A stretch of 60,773 nt of DNA from Pseudoruminococcus_B sp937901805 (GTDB lineage Bacteria > Bacillota > Clostridia > Oscillospirales > Ruminococcaceae): assembly GCA_963560245.1 (NCBI GenBank), contig CAUWNS010000010.1, positions 1 through 60,773 on the forward strand. The letters run 5' to 3'. The position numbers and the translations under genes were made by a program. Every line of letters starts with the position of its first letter. The first letter of the stretch is position 1. The notes below the pieces were generated by a model that was not told the origin of the DNA, searched no databases, and worked only from the letters and a program-made list of their open reading frames with translations. Positions 24,904 to 33,965 of the stretch are shown in pieces.

Positions 24904-25170
24904 TTACCTCCTCGGCGCTGCCGGCTGCTCCGGATAATTGTATCCATGGAGCAATTTCCGCAGCTGTTTGTCTGTAAGGTTCGGATCAAGGGAAACAAAC
25001 GTGTTGGTTTTCTGGACATGTTTGGGCTTTTTACGTTTTGGGTGTTCGAGTTTACGCAGTTTGCCGTCTGCCAGCCAGATAAACCCCTCTTGTATTTCCA
25101 GGACAACAAAATAGCGTCCCTTATCCCGTCCTGAAAGCGATTTCACGATCTGTCCTCTGGAAAGCTCCAT
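24904..25170 (-). CDS. KOW-domain RNA-binding protein
   Basis: An 88-aa protein with an N-terminal KOW motif (LSRGQIVKSLSGRDKGRYFVV), as in ribosomal L14e/L24 and NusG, and a basic middle (KLEHPKRKKPKHV). Such a gene is regularly found between map and infA in Clostridia. A ribosome-linked role is inferred from domain and position; no specific function is established to my knowledge. It starts 12 bases after map. Confidence 0.85.
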   Translation of the reverse strand: MELSRGQIVKSLSGRDKGRYFVVLEIQEGFIWLADGKLRKLEHPKRKKPKHVQKTNTFVSLDPNLTDKQLRKLLHGYNYPEQPAAPRR

Positions 25171-25182
25171 CAGGCACCTCCG

Positions 25183-25932
25183 TTACGCTTGGGTCAGGAT
25201 AACGGGTCCATTGTCCGTAATAGCGATGGTGTGTTCAAAATGTGCGGAAAGGCTGCCGTCTGCCGTTACGACAGTCCAGCCATCCGGCATTTGTTTGACC
25301 TGCCGACGTCCTGCATTGATCATCGGCTCAATTGCGATAACCATGCCAGCCGCTAACCGGACGCCCCTCCCTGGCTGCCCAAAATTCGGCACCTCAGGAG
25401 ATTCATGCAGTTCTTTTCCAACACCATGCCCGACATATTCCCGCACTACGGAAAATCCGCGCGCTTCGACGTATTCTTGGACAGCATGCCCAATATCGCC
25501 GATGCGGTTGCCTGGGATTGCCTGCCGGATCCCTTCATAGAGGCTTTGCTTTGTCGCATCCATCAGTGCCTGTGCCTCTTCCGAGACGCTCCCTGCCGGA
25601 AATGTTGCCGCATTGTCGCCATGGTAACCGTTGTAAAACGCACCAACATCAACGCTGACAATATCCCCTTCGTGAATCATCCGATGAGGACTTGGGATAC
25701 CGTGGATGATTTCGTTGTTAATAGAAAGACAGGCGGAACCAGAAAAGCCGCCGTATCCTTTAAACGATGGAACCGCGCCCTGAGAACGGATAAAATGCTC
25801 AATTTTCAAGTCAAGCTCCCCAGTCGTGAGTCCGGGTTTTACCAATTCTCCTGCGTACTGCAACGCCTGAGCAGAAATCCTGCATGCATCACGCATCACT
25901 TCCAGCTCATGTTTCGTTTTAAGTACAATCAT
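25183..25932 (-). CDS. map: Methionine aminopeptidase, type I
   Basis: A 249-aa metalloenzyme that removes the initiator Met from nascent proteins. The five metal ligands of the family can be placed in DVGAFYNGYHGDNAATF (two Asp), GHGVGKELHESPEVPNFG (His), IAIEPM (Glu) and FEHTIAITD (Glu). Length is that of the short type Ia. It starts 2 bases after adk, so the pair is probably coupled. Confidence 0.96.
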   Translation of the reverse strand: MIVLKTKHELEVMRDACRISAQALQYAGELVKPGLTTGELDLKIEHFIRSQGAVPSFKGYGGFSGSACLSINNEIIHGIPSPHRMIHEGDIVSVDVGAFYNGYHGDNAATFPAGSVSEEAQALMDATKQSLYEGIRQAIPGNRIGDIGHAVQEYVEARGFSVVREYVGHGVGKELHESPEVPNFGQPGRGVRLAAGMVIAIEPMINAGRRQVKQMPDGWTVVTADGSLSAHFEHTIAITDNGPVILTQA

Positions 25933-25934
25933 GA

Positions 25935-26567
25935 TTACGCCTCCAGCGCCGCAAGGGTTCTCGCTGAAACTTCGCTGACATCCCCCTGCCCATCAACAAC
26001 TTTGAGCTTGCCGCTCTTCTGATAATATGCAATCAAAGGTTCGGTCTGGCTGTGATACACATTCAGTCGATCCTTGACTGTCTCTGGCTGATCATCCTTA
26101 CGGATGACAAGCTTTCCGCCGCACCGATCACACACGCCCTCTACCTTAGTCGGTTTGGATACGGTATGATAGGATGCGCCGCATGCCTCGCAGACACGTC
26201 TGCCGGACATTCTCTGAGTAATTGCCTCGTCCGGAACCTCAATATCAATGACCGCGTCCACGGAAACGCCCATTTCTTCGAGCGTCTGGGCTTGCGCCAC
26301 CGTTCTTGGGAATCCATCGAGGATAAATCCGTTGTTGCAGTCCTCCTGCGCAATGCGCTCCTTCAGCAAAGCAAGGACAATCTCATCCGGAACCAGTTTT
26401 CCGCTGTCCATAAAAGACTTGGCTTTGACACCGTATTCCGTCTGGTTTTTCACTGCCTCTCTCAGAAGGTTTCCTGTTGAAACGGATGGGATATGCAGAT
26501 GGTCACAAATGACCTCCGCCTGTGTGCCTTTACCGGCACCGGGCGCTCCGAGAAGTATGAGCTTCAT
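25935..26567 (-). CDS. adk: Adenylate kinase
   Basis: A 210-aa enzyme that interconverts ATP, ADP and AMP. The P-loop is LGAPGAGKGTQAE at the N-terminus, the AMP site is DGFPRTVAQA, and the LID domain carries a zinc knuckle (CEACGASYH and CDRCGG), the four-Cys form of Gram-positives. The ATG at 26567 directly precedes the family start MKLILLGAPGAG and follows GGAGAG; a longer frame is not supported. Confidence 0.96.
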   Translation of the reverse strand: MKLILLGAPGAGKGTQAEVICDHLHIPSVSTGNLLREAVKNQTEYGVKAKSFMDSGKLVPDEIVLALLKERIAQEDCNNGFILDGFPRTVAQAQTLEEMGVSVDAVIDIEVPDEAITQRMSGRRVCEACGASYHTVSKPTKVEGVCDRCGGKLVIRKDDQPETVKDRLNVYHSQTEPLIAYYQKSGKLKVVDGQGDVSEVSARTLAALEA

Positions 26568-26637
26568 AAGCGTTCTCTCCTCCTCGCAGGTGATTCCTGC
26601 GTCATTCAAAGGATAAGCTGTATCCTTCTACGGTTTC

Positions 26638-27933
26638 TTATTCCAAAAATCCTCTGTAGTGACGGGACATCATCTGGGTTTCAAGCTGGCGTGCCGTATC
26701 CAGGGCAACGCCGACCACGATGATGATAGAAGTACCGCCAAGCGCAATATCTACCCCGGTAATTCCGCCGACAGCAATCGGAAGGATTGCGACAACAGCC
26801 AGGAAGAGCGCACCGACAAGCGTTACTTTGGAAATGATCTTCCCAATAAACTCAGAGGTCGGTTTTCCCGGACGAATTCCCGGAATCGTACCGCTGTTCT
26901 TGCGCAGGTTGTTTGCAATTTCCAGTGGATTGTACTGGATTGCAACGTAGAAGTAGTTAAACCCGATAATCAGAATGAAATAAATCAGCGCATACCACAC
27001 AGTATTGTAATTAAACGCACCGAAGAATTTTCCAAGCCAAGAAGACTTATCTGGATCAACAAACCCAACGATGGTGCTCGGAATTGCAAGCAGAGAACTT
27101 GCAAAGATAATCGGCATAACGCCGGACATATTGACCTTTACCGGGATATGGGAATTTTGTCCGCCATACATCTTGCGGCCCACCACACGTTTTGCATACT
27201 GTACCGGAATCCGGCGTTCAGCATTCGTCATAACAACGATAAAAGCAATCAGTGCAATAAAAAGAATCGCAATCAGCGGAACAAAGAAGAAGTACTTGGT
27301 TTCACCCTGGCTGCCAAGCTGGAGCAGTGCCCACAGTTTTCCAACAGTAATTGGGAACCGAGAAATAATACCTGCAAACAAGAGGATGGAAATGCCGTTG
27401 CCAATCCCCTTTTCATTGATCTGTTCGCCAATCCAAACGACCAATCCTGCGCCGGCAGTAAAGGCTAAAACAATGACAATTGCAGCAAAAATGCCGGAGA
27501 AACCACTGGTATATTTGACGGCGCCATAATTTCTAAACATAAAGTAATAGGCGATTGCCTGTACCAATGCCAAACCAATGGTCACCCAACGAGTGATTTT
27601 TGCGAGTTTTTTTCTGCCTTCTTCCCCTTCTTTGGAGAGTCTCTCCAAAGGACGGATAGCAATTGTCAGCAGCTGGATCACAATCGTAGCAGTGATATAC
27701 GGAGTAACTGATAGGGCGAACAAGGTGGCTTTGGAGAAAGCACCGCCTGTCATCATATCAACGTATCCGAGTAGGCTGCCCGATTGGCTCATCAGCGAAT
27801 TCATTACGCTTGCATCAAGGTAAGGGACAGGGATAGCAGCCCCCACTCTGAAAATCAGGATGATTAACAGAGTGTAAAGCAGCTTTTTCCGAAGGTCAGG
27901 GACTTTCCAGGCGTTTCTGAACGTCTCAAACAC
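26638..27933 (-). CDS. secY: Preprotein translocase subunit SecY
   Basis: A 431-aa channel protein of the Sec system with ten predicted membrane helices. MFETFRNAWKVPDLRKKLLYT, IPVPYLDASV, ALSVTPYITATIVIQLL and PGIRPGKPTSEFIGKI are family landmarks. Signal peptides such as those of the lipoproteins in this window would pass through it. It starts 1 base after rplO, typical of the spc operon. Confidence 0.97.
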   Translation of the reverse strand: MFETFRNAWKVPDLRKKLLYTLLIILIFRVGAAIPVPYLDASVMNSLMSQSGSLLGYVDMMTGGAFSKATLFALSVTPYITATIVIQLLTIAIRPLERLSKEGEEGRKKLAKITRWVTIGLALVQAIAYYFMFRNYGAVKYTSGFSGIFAAIVIVLAFTAGAGLVVWIGEQINEKGIGNGISILLFAGIISRFPITVGKLWALLQLGSQGETKYFFFVPLIAILFIALIAFIVVMTNAERRIPVQYAKRVVGRKMYGGQNSHIPVKVNMSGVMPIIFASSLLAIPSTIVGFVDPDKSSWLGKFFGAFNYNTVWYALIYFILIIGFNYFYVAIQYNPLEIANNLRKNSGTIPGIRPGKPTSEFIGKIISKVTLVGALFLAVVAILPIAVGGITGVDIALGGTSIIIVVGVALDTARQLETQMMSRHYRGFLE

Positions 27934-27934
27934 C

Positions 27935-28375
27935 TTACATCACCTCGGCCTTTCCGCCCGCCTCCTCGATTTTCTGCTTTGCAGATGCAGAGTAAGCAGC
28001 GACTTTCACGGTCAGCTTTTTGGTCAGCTCACCATTTCCAAGGATCTTGACACCGTCAAGCGCCTTTTTCACAAGACCTGCTTCCATCAGTGCATTGGTA
28101 TCAACAACAGCGCCATCTTCAAACTTGTTGAGGGCACTGACATTGATTGCCGTATACTTGGTAGCGAAGATATTGTTGAAGCCTCTTTTCGGAAGACGTC
28201 TTTGGAGCGGCATCTGGCCGCCTTCAAATCCTGGTCTTACTCCACCGCCGGAACGTGCATTCTGGCCCTTATGGCCTTTGCCAGCGGTTTTTCCGCTTCC
28301 GGAACCATTTCCTCTTCCTTTGCGGAATGCTTTCGTATTGGAACCCGGTGCCGGGGAAAGCTCATGCAGTTTCAT
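27935..28375 (-). CDS. rplO: 50S ribosomal protein L15
   Basis: A 146-aa protein that bridges several 23S rRNA domains. The N-terminal tail MKLHELSPAPGSNTKAFRKG and the Gly/Arg-rich GNGSGSGKTAGKGHKGQNAR run deep into rRNA; the globular part follows. Length and order (rpmD, rplO, secY) are standard. Confidence 0.97.
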   Translation of the reverse strand: MKLHELSPAPGSNTKAFRKGRGNGSGSGKTAGKGHKGQNARSGGGVRPGFEGGQMPLQRRLPKRGFNNIFATKYTAINVSALNKFEDGAVVDTNALMEAGLVKKALDGVKILGNGELTKKLTVKVAAYSASAKQKIEEAGGKAEVM

Positions 28376-28457
28376 GTGTTCGCACCTCCTTGCCCAGTGT
28401 GTTGTCTGAGCGAATCTAAGTTTTCAACAGAATTCACGTCAAACGCGACCAGAAGAA

Positions 28458-28637
28458 TTACTCTTCTGTTACTTCAATCAGGTGGGAGATCTTAGCGACC
28501 TTACCCTTGGTAGCCTCATTATCCGGCTGTACGGTAACAGCACCGATTTTGTGCAGTCCGAGGGAATGAGCGGTCGCAATCTGGTCGTCTTTTCTGCCCA
28601 CAAGGCTCTTTACGAGCTTGATTTTGAGCTGTGCCAT
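28458..28637 (-). CDS. rpmD: 50S ribosomal protein L30
   Basis: A 59-aa protein, starting MAQLKIKLVKSLVGRKDDQI and ending SHLIEVTEE. The LVKSxIGR pattern and the HKIG segment mark L30. GAGGAGG-like sequence precedes the ATG at 28637. It lies between rpsE and rplO as expected. Confidence 0.94.
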   Translation of the reverse strand: MAQLKIKLVKSLVGRKDDQIATAHSLGLHKIGAVTVQPDNEATKGKVAKISHLIEVTEE

Positions 28638-28653
28638 AGCGTTTCTCCTCCTC

Positions 28654-29154
28654 TTAGCCGATAATTTCCTGTGCAGACTTGCCGCGCATTGCAGCTACCT
28701 GCTCTGCATCTCTAAGAGATGCAAGGCCTGCGATTGTAGCGCTTACTACGTTGCAGGGGTTATTGGAACGAAGGCATTTGGTTCTGATATCCTTAATTCC
28801 TGCGGTCTCCAGAACAGCACGGACAGCACCGCCAGCGATAACGCCGGTACCCTGTGCAGCCGGTTTCAAAAGAACACGGCCGGCACCAAACGCGCCAATA
28901 ACTTCATGAGGGATAGTGGTTCCCTTCAAAGAAACCTTGATCAGGTTTTTCTTTGCATCCTCAATTCCCTTGCGGATTGCCTCAGGGACTTCGGAAGCTT
29001 TGCCCAGACCGTAGCCTACAATCCCATTGCCGTCGCCGACAACGACGAGAGCTGCGAATTTGAAGATACGGCCGCCTTTTACGGTTTTCGATACACGGTT
29101 GATCGATACGACTCTTTCAGTGAGATCGAGTGTAGATGCATCAATTCGAGCCAA
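28654..29154 (-). CDS. rpsE: 30S ribosomal protein S5
   Basis: A 166-aa protein that helps keep decoding accurate. The N-terminal double-stranded RNA-binding domain contains GGRIFKFAALVVVGDGNGIVGYGLGK, and the C-terminal domain contains AGGAVRAVLETAGIKDI. Length is normal. Confidence 0.97.
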   Translation of the reverse strand: MARIDASTLDLTERVVSINRVSKTVKGGRIFKFAALVVVGDGNGIVGYGLGKASEVPEAIRKGIEDAKKNLIKVSLKGTTIPHEVIGAFGAGRVLLKPAAQGTGVIAGGAVRAVLETAGIKDIRTKCLRSNNPCNVVSATIAGLASLRDAEQVAAMRGKSAQEIIG

Positions 29155-29171
29155 AGTATTCCCTCCTCCTC

Positions 29172-29531
29172 TTAGAATTTGAGGCCACTCTCACGAGCAC
29201 CTTCCGCCAGCTCTTTGACACGGCCATGGTAGACATATCCGCCGCGGTCAAAAACAACATCAGAAATTCCTTTTTCCAGAGCTTTCTGTGCAATCATCTG
29301 GCCGACTTTACGGGCAGCTTCTTTGTTGCCGCCGTTGCCCTCAAATGCTTTATCCATGGTGGAAGCCGCTGCGAGGGTTACGCCGTTTACGTCGTCAATA
29401 AGCTGCGCGTAAATATGCTTACTGGAGCGGAATACATTCAGGCGTGGACGCTCAGCAGTACCGCTGATTTTCGCACGGACTCTTGCGTGTCTTAAAAGCC
29501 TCTGCTTGTTGCTGTCAGGCTTTTTCACCAT
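29172..29531 (-). CDS. rplR: 50S ribosomal protein L18
   Basis: A 119-aa protein that binds 5S rRNA in the central protuberance. The basic start, RPRLNVFRSSKHIYAQLIDD and the ending FDRGGYVYHGRVKELAEGAR are typical. It lies between rplF and rpsE. Confidence 0.97.
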   Translation of the reverse strand: MVKKPDSNKQRLLRHARVRAKISGTAERPRLNVFRSSKHIYAQLIDDVNGVTLAAASTMDKAFEGNGGNKEAARKVGQMIAQKALEKGISDVVFDRGGYVYHGRVKELAEGARESGLKF

Positions 29532-29550
29532 TGTTAGTTCACTCCTTTAA

Positions 29551-30096
29551 TTACTTCTTAGCCTTACCGGCTTTACCCTCTTTGCGGATGATCGTTTCGT
29601 CTACGTACTTGATACCTTTGCCCTTATATGGCTCCGGCGGACGTTTCTCACGAACTTCTGCTGCAAACTGGCCGACTTTCTGTTTGTCGGGACCGGAAAT
29701 GACGATTTTGTTTGGGGCAGGAACGTCGATTGTGATGCCGTCAATCTCCGGTACGATAACCTGATGAGAATAACCGAGGTTCATCACAAGGTTTTTGCCC
29801 TGTTTTGCTGCACGGTAACCGACACCGTTGATCTCAAGCTCTTTTTTGAAGCCGTTGGTAACGCCTTCCACCATATTGGCAACGAGAGAACGGGTGAGGC
29901 CGTGCAGGGATCTGTGCTCTTTGCCCTCAGACGGACGGGTAACAACAATCTCGTTGTTCTCGACCGCAACGGACATATCTCTGTGGGTTGCACACTCCAG
30001 GGTTCCTTTCGGGCCCTTCACTGTGACAACATTGCCGGCGATCTTGACATCGACTCCAGTCGGGATCGCAATCGGCTTTCTACCTATACGTGACAT
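29551..30096 (-). CDS. rplF: 50S ribosomal protein L6
   Basis: A 181-aa protein of two similar domains near the factor-binding site. It starts MSRIGRKPIAIPTGVDV and carries the C-terminal signature PEPYKGKGIKYVDE. A normal spc-operon member. Confidence 0.97.
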   Translation of the reverse strand: MSRIGRKPIAIPTGVDVKIAGNVVTVKGPKGTLECATHRDMSVAVENNEIVVTRPSEGKEHRSLHGLTRSLVANMVEGVTNGFKKELEINGVGYRAAKQGKNLVMNLGYSHQVIVPEIDGITIDVPAPNKIVISGPDKQKVGQFAAEVREKRPPEPYKGKGIKYVDETIIRKEGKAGKAKK

Positions 30097-30111
30097 ATTC
30101 GATGCCCTCCC

Positions 30112-30510
30112 TTACCAGACGAATGCAAGGACTTCGCCGCCGACAGTTTCCTTGCGGGCCTGCTTGTCAGTCATAACGCCTTTGGAAGTGGAGAGGATGG
30201 CGATACCAAGCCCCTTCATAACCTTCGGCATATCCTCGCAGCTTGTGTAAATACGCAAGCCAGGTTTGGAAACCCTGCGCAAGCCTTGGATAATCTGAGT
30301 TTTATTTTCTCCGTATTTCAAGGTGATACGGATAATACCCTGTTTGCCATCTTCGATGGTCTGAAAGCCCTTGATGTAGCCTTCATCCAACAGAATCTGA
30401 GCAATTGCTTTTTTCATATTAGAAGCCGGGACATCGACCGTGTCGTGCTTTGCAGCATTTGCATTTCTAATACGGGTCAGCATATCAGCGATTGTATCAG
30501 TAATTTGCAT
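30112..30510 (-). CDS. rpsH: 30S ribosomal protein S8
   Basis: A 132-aa primary rRNA-binding protein that organises the central domain of 16S rRNA. It starts MQITDTIADMLTRIRNA and ends with STSKGVMTDKQARKETVGGEVLAFVW. In Escherichia coli S8 represses the spc operon; no such site was tested here. Confidence 0.97.
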   Translation of the reverse strand: MQITDTIADMLTRIRNANAAKHDTVDVPASNMKKAIAQILLDEGYIKGFQTIEDGKQGIIRITLKYGENKTQIIQGLRRVSKPGLRIYTSCEDMPKVMKGLGIAILSTSKGVMTDKQARKETVGGEVLAFVW

Positions 30511-30532
30511 GCCGTTACCTCCTTTGCTCGAA

Positions 30533-30718
30533 TTACCAGCTGGACTTCTTCACGCCCGGGATCTCGCCTTTGTATGCAAGCTCTCTGAAGCAGATACGGC
30601 AGATGCCGAACTTGCGAAGATAAGCGTGCGGTCTGCCGCAGATTTTACATCTGTTGTAGGCACGAGTGGAGAATTTCGGGCTTCTCTGCTGTTTTGCGAT
30701 CATTGACTTTTTAGCCAC
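30533..30718 (-). CDS. rpsN: 30S ribosomal protein S14, zinc-binding type
   Basis: A 61-aa short S14 with the zinc site Cys24, Cys27, Cys40 and Cys43 (CKICGRPHAY, CRICFREL). The zinc type is the usual S14 of Firmicutes. The product belongs to the 30S head. Confidence 0.97.
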   Translation of the reverse strand: MAKKSMIAKQQRSPKFSTRAYNRCKICGRPHAYLRKFGICRICFRELAYKGEIPGVKKSSW

Positions 30719-30729
30719 TTCAATACCTC

Positions 30730-31269
30730 CTACTTCGCAAACGGGGCGCCCATCAGCGTAAGCAGCTCGCGGGCTTCCTCGTCGGTCTGGGCAGTGGTAA
30801 CAAAGCAGATGTCCATGCCGCGGACCTTGTCGATTTTATCATACTCGATTTCAGGGAAAATCAGCTGCTCTTTGAGGCCCATGTTGTAGTTGCCACGGCC
30901 GTCAAAGGAGTTTGCGTTGATTCCTCTGAAGTCTCTGACTCTCGGGAGAGCGACGTTGAAGAGCCTGTCAACAAACTCATACATCTTATCAGCGCGCAGG
31001 GTGACCTTTGCACCGATGTTCATACCCTCTCTGAGTTTAAAGTTTGCAACGGATTTTTTTGCCTTGCAGACGATCGGTTTCTGGCCGGTAATCGCTGCGA
31101 GATCCGTCATAATTGCATCGATAACTTTTGCATTATCGCGCGCTTCGCCACATCCTACGTTAATCACAACTTTATCAAGCTTTGGGATCTGCATAACGCT
31201 TTTGTAGCCGAATTTCTTCATAAGCGCCGGGGCAATGTCTTGCTTATAGGTGTCAAATAACCTTGCCAT
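30730..31269 (-). CDS. rplE: 50S ribosomal protein L5
   Basis: A 179-aa 5S rRNA-binding protein. KVVINVGCGEARDNAKVI, LREGMNIGAKVTLR and NYNMGLKEQLIFPEIEYDKI are diagnostic. The ribosome site GAGGAGG lies just upstream. Confidence 0.97.
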   Translation of the reverse strand: MARLFDTYKQDIAPALMKKFGYKSVMQIPKLDKVVINVGCGEARDNAKVIDAIMTDLAAITGQKPIVCKAKKSVANFKLREGMNIGAKVTLRADKMYEFVDRLFNVALPRVRDFRGINANSFDGRGNYNMGLKEQLIFPEIEYDKIDKVRGMDICFVTTAQTDEEARELLTLMGAPFAK

Positions 31270-31285
31270 TTCAAATCCTCCTCAC

Positions 31286-31609
31286 TTAAAAAGTTTCGCC
31301 GCAGTGTTTGCACAAACGCTCTTTGGTCCCATCGGAAAGGATCTTGTGTGCGAGTCTGGTCGGCTTGCCGCATTTCGGGCAGACGAGCATGACCTTGCTT
31401 GCATACAGGGCGCCTTCCGCCTTAACAATCCCGCCGGTCTGTCCCATCTGTTTCGGTTTGACATGTTTAGTAACCATGTTGCAGCCTTCGATGATGACCT
31501 TGCCCTCTTTTGGGCTGACGGCGAGTACTTTTCCTTTTTTACCCTTGTCCTTACCGGACAGGATGACGACCTGGTCGTCCTTCTTTACGTGTACTTTGCT
31601 CACTTTCAA
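31286..31609 (-). CDS. rplX: 50S ribosomal protein L24
   Basis: A 107-aa KOW-domain protein (KKDDQVVILSGKDKGKKGKV) that starts large-subunit assembly. The C-terminal part carries a four-Cys pattern, Cys77, Cys80, Cys100 and Cys103 (CPKCGKPTR and CKHCGETF), a likely zinc site seen in Clostridia-type L24. Confidence 0.96.
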   Translation of the reverse strand: MKVSKVHVKKDDQVVILSGKDKGKKGKVLAVSPKEGKVIIEGCNMVTKHVKPKQMGQTGGIVKAEGALYASKVMLVCPKCGKPTRLAHKILSDGTKERLCKHCGETF

Positions 31610-31622
31610 AGTGCACCTCCCA

Positions 31623-31991
31623 TCAGAGCACCTCTGGGGCGAGGCTCAAAATTTTGAGGTAATCCTTTTCACGGAGTTCCCTTGCAACCGGCCCAAAAAT
31701 ACGGGTGCCCCTCGGGTTTTTATCTTCACGAATGATAACTGCTGCGTTCTCGTCGAAACGGATATAGGTTCCGTCGTCACGGCGAACGCCCTTAGCAGAA
31801 CGGACAATAACTGCTTTCACTACATCGCCTTTTTTAACAACGCCGCCGGGTGTTGCCTTTTTGACCGAGCAGACCACGACGTCGCCGATATTAGCGTACC
31901 TCCTGCGGGAACCTCCCAACACGCGGATACACATCAGTTCTTTTGCTCCCGTGTTATCGGCCACCTTGAGGTAGGTTTGCATCTGTACCAC
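31623..31991 (-). CDS. rplN: 50S ribosomal protein L14
   Basis: A 122-aa protein at the intersubunit face. It starts MVQMQTYLKVADNTGAKELM and contains RVLGGSRRRYANIGDVVVCS and NPRGTRIFGPVARELREKDY. Fully typical. Confidence 0.97.
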   Translation of the reverse strand: MVQMQTYLKVADNTGAKELMCIRVLGGSRRRYANIGDVVVCSVKKATPGGVVKKGDVVKAVIVRSAKGVRRDDGTYIRFDENAAVIIREDKNPRGTRIFGPVARELREKDYLKILSLAPEVL

Positions 31992-32023
31992 AGTGCGTTC
32001 CTCCTTTCGGAATCAAGCTGAAA

Positions 32024-32281
32024 TTATTTTGCCTTTTCAATAACTTCGACCAGTCTCCATCTCTTATCTTTGGACAAAGGACGGGTCTCCATGACGCTTA
32101 CACGGTCGCCGATATTGCAGACGTTGTTCTCATCATGTGCTTTCAGCTTCACGGTGCGTTTAATAATCTTTTTATACAAAGGATGTCTTACGTTATCCTC
32201 AATCGCGACAACGATGGTTTTATCCATCTTGTTGCTGACAACCTTGCCAACCCTTGTTTTTCTGAGGTTTCTATCGCTCAC
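32024..32281 (-). CDS. rpsQ: 30S ribosomal protein S17
   Basis: An 85-aa OB-fold protein. VGKVVSNKMDKTIVVAI, HDENNVCNIGDRVSVMETRPLS-type sequence and KRWRLVEV mark S17. Last gene of the S10 part of the cluster. Confidence 0.97.
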   Translation of the reverse strand: MSDRNLRKTRVGKVVSNKMDKTIVVAIEDNVRHPLYKKIIKRTVKLKAHDENNVCNIGDRVSVMETRPLSKDKRWRLVEVIEKAK

Positions 32282-32299
32282 GGATTAATCCTCCTTCCA

Positions 32300-32500
32300 T
32301 TACTGCTTTGCGCTGTTTTCATTGGCATGCATGATCGTTTTGATGCGTGCGATGTCTTTCTTTACAGCTTTGATGCGCATTGGATTCTCGAGTTGATTAA
32401 CAGCGAGCTGAAAACGCAGGTTGAAAAGCTCGGCTTTGAGGTCTTTCAGCTTATTCGCGAGCTCTGCCTGGGACATTTCTCTGATCTCGACAGCCTTCAT
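32300..32500 (-). CDS. rpmC: 50S ribosomal protein L29
   Basis: A 66-aa two-helix protein at the tunnel exit, part of the docking site for trigger factor and SRP. It contains ELANKLKDLKAELFNLRFQL and ENPMRIKAVKKDIARIKT. Its ATG overlaps the rplP stop by one base. Confidence 0.97.
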   Translation of the reverse strand: MKAVEIREMSQAELANKLKDLKAELFNLRFQLAVNQLENPMRIKAVKKDIARIKTIMHANENSAKQ

Positions 32501-32922
32501 TACTCTTCACCCTCCGTTTCCTTCTTCACAAATTTGCATTTAATCGGCAGTTTATGTGCCGCAAGACGCATTGCTTCTCTGGCGATCTCCTCGGAAACCC
32601 CGCCAATCTCAAACATTACTCTGCCTGGTTTGACAACAGCCACCCAGTATTCCGGGGAGCCTTTACCGGAACCCATTCGGGTCTCAGCGGGTTTCTCTGT
32701 GATTGGTTTATCCGGGAAGATTTTGATCCAGACCTGGCCGCCACGTCTGGTATAACGGGTCATTGCAATACGAGCAGCCTCAATCTGGTTGGAAGTAATC
32801 CATGCCGGCTCTAAAGCCTGTAAGCCAAACTCGCCGTGGCTTACCTTATTGCCGCGTGTAGCTTTACCGGTCAAACGGCCTCTGTGTACACGGCGGTATT
32901 TCACACGTTTCGGTAACAGCAT
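32500..32922 (-). CDS. rplP: 50S ribosomal protein L16
   Basis: A 140-aa protein near the A-site tRNA elbow. It starts MLLPKRVKYRRVHRGRLTGK and has RGGQVWIKIFPDKPITEKP and MGSGKGSPEYWVAVVKPGR. It overlaps rpsC by one base. Confidence 0.97.
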   Translation of the reverse strand: MLLPKRVKYRRVHRGRLTGKATRGNKVSHGEFGLQALEPAWITSNQIEAARIAMTRYTRRGGQVWIKIFPDKPITEKPAETRMGSGKGSPEYWVAVVKPGRVMFEIGGVSEEIAREAMRLAAHKLPIKCKFVKKETEGEE

Positions 32923-33587
32923 TACTTGCTACCTCCTTCCTTTCGAGGCTTTCTTGTATCTGCCAAAACTTCGCCTCTGTATAACCAAACCTTGACCCCG
33001 ATACGGCCATAGGTGGTAGCGGCTTCTGCAAAGCCGTAGTCAATGTCTGCGCGCAGGGTCTGCAGGGGGATGGTTCCCTCGTGGTAGGACTCACTGCGGG
33101 CAATGTCGGCGCCGCCGAGACGGCCGGACACCTGAACTTTGATTCCCTTTGCACCGAATCTCATGGTGCGTCCGATGGACTGCTTCATTGCTCTTCTGAA
33201 AGAAATACGTCTCTCCAGCTGGGAAGCAATGTTCTGTGCCACGAGCTGTGCATTCATGTCAGGGTTTTTGATCTCAATGATGTTGATGACAACCGGTTTG
33301 CCCAGCATTTTTTCACACTGAGCGCGGAGTTTCTCGATTTCGGAACCGCCTCTGCCGATTACCATACCTGGTTTTGCGCAGTGGATGTGGATTCTGACGC
33401 GCGCTGCGTCACGCTCGATTTCAACTTTTGGGACACCTGCTGCATACAGCTGCTTGAGCAGTGTTTTACGCAGATTGTAGTCCTCAACAAGGATATCGCC
33501 GAAAGCGTTATCCTTAGCAAACCAGCGGGAATCCCAGTCTTTTATGACGCCCACTCTAAGGCCGTGGGGATTAACTTTCTGGCCCAT
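32922..33587 (-). CDS. rpsC: 30S ribosomal protein S3
   Basis: A 221-aa protein at the mRNA entry site. It has a KH domain (GMVIGRGGSEIEKLR) and a C-terminal domain with RTMRFGAKGIKVQVSGRLGG and PLQTLRADIDYGFAEA. Start MGQKVNPHGLRVG is invariant in bacteria. Confidence 0.97.
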   Translation of the reverse strand: MGQKVNPHGLRVGVIKDWDSRWFAKDNAFGDILVEDYNLRKTLLKQLYAAGVPKVEIERDAARVRIHIHCAKPGMVIGRGGSEIEKLRAQCEKMLGKPVVINIIEIKNPDMNAQLVAQNIASQLERRISFRRAMKQSIGRTMRFGAKGIKVQVSGRLGGADIARSESYHEGTIPLQTLRADIDYGFAEAATTYGRIGVKVWLYRGEVLADTRKPRKEGGSK

Positions 33588-33607
33588 GATTTACCTCCTC
33601 TTTCAGC

Positions 33608-33943
33608 TTATTCCTTTTCCTTAAGGACGAGGGTTACGTGTGATGTTCTCTTCAGTACTCGAAAAGCTCTGCCCTGTGCTCTCGGTCTGATTCTCTTGAG
33701 AATCGGGCCGGGGCAAACGAAGCACTCTGCAACATAGAGGTTGTTTTTGTCCATGTTGTGGTTGTTTTCTGCGTTTGCCATTGCAGAACCCAGAAGTTTT
33801 ACCAGGGGTTCGCAGGCAGCCTTTGGAGTATTTTTCAAAATCGCCATTGCCAAGTCCGCGTCTTTTCCTCTGATAAGGTCAAGGACGATCTGGACTTTTC
33901 TCGGCGAGATACGGGCGTATCTGAGGTTAGCCCTTGCTTCCAT
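33608..33943 (-). CDS. rplV: 50S ribosomal protein L22
   Basis: A 111-aa protein whose beta-hairpin lines the exit tunnel. The ATG at 33943 follows GGAAGGAGG and gives the family start MEARANLRYARISPRKV; the frame open upstream to 34033 is not supported. GRAFRVLKRTSHVTLVL closes the protein. Confidence 0.96.
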   Translation of the reverse strand: MEARANLRYARISPRKVQIVLDLIRGKDADLAMAILKNTPKAACEPLVKLLGSAMANAENNHNMDKNNLYVAECFVCPGPILKRIRPRAQGRAFRVLKRTSHVTLVLKEKE

Positions 33944-33965
33944 TTGGAATCCTCCTTCCGGCCTG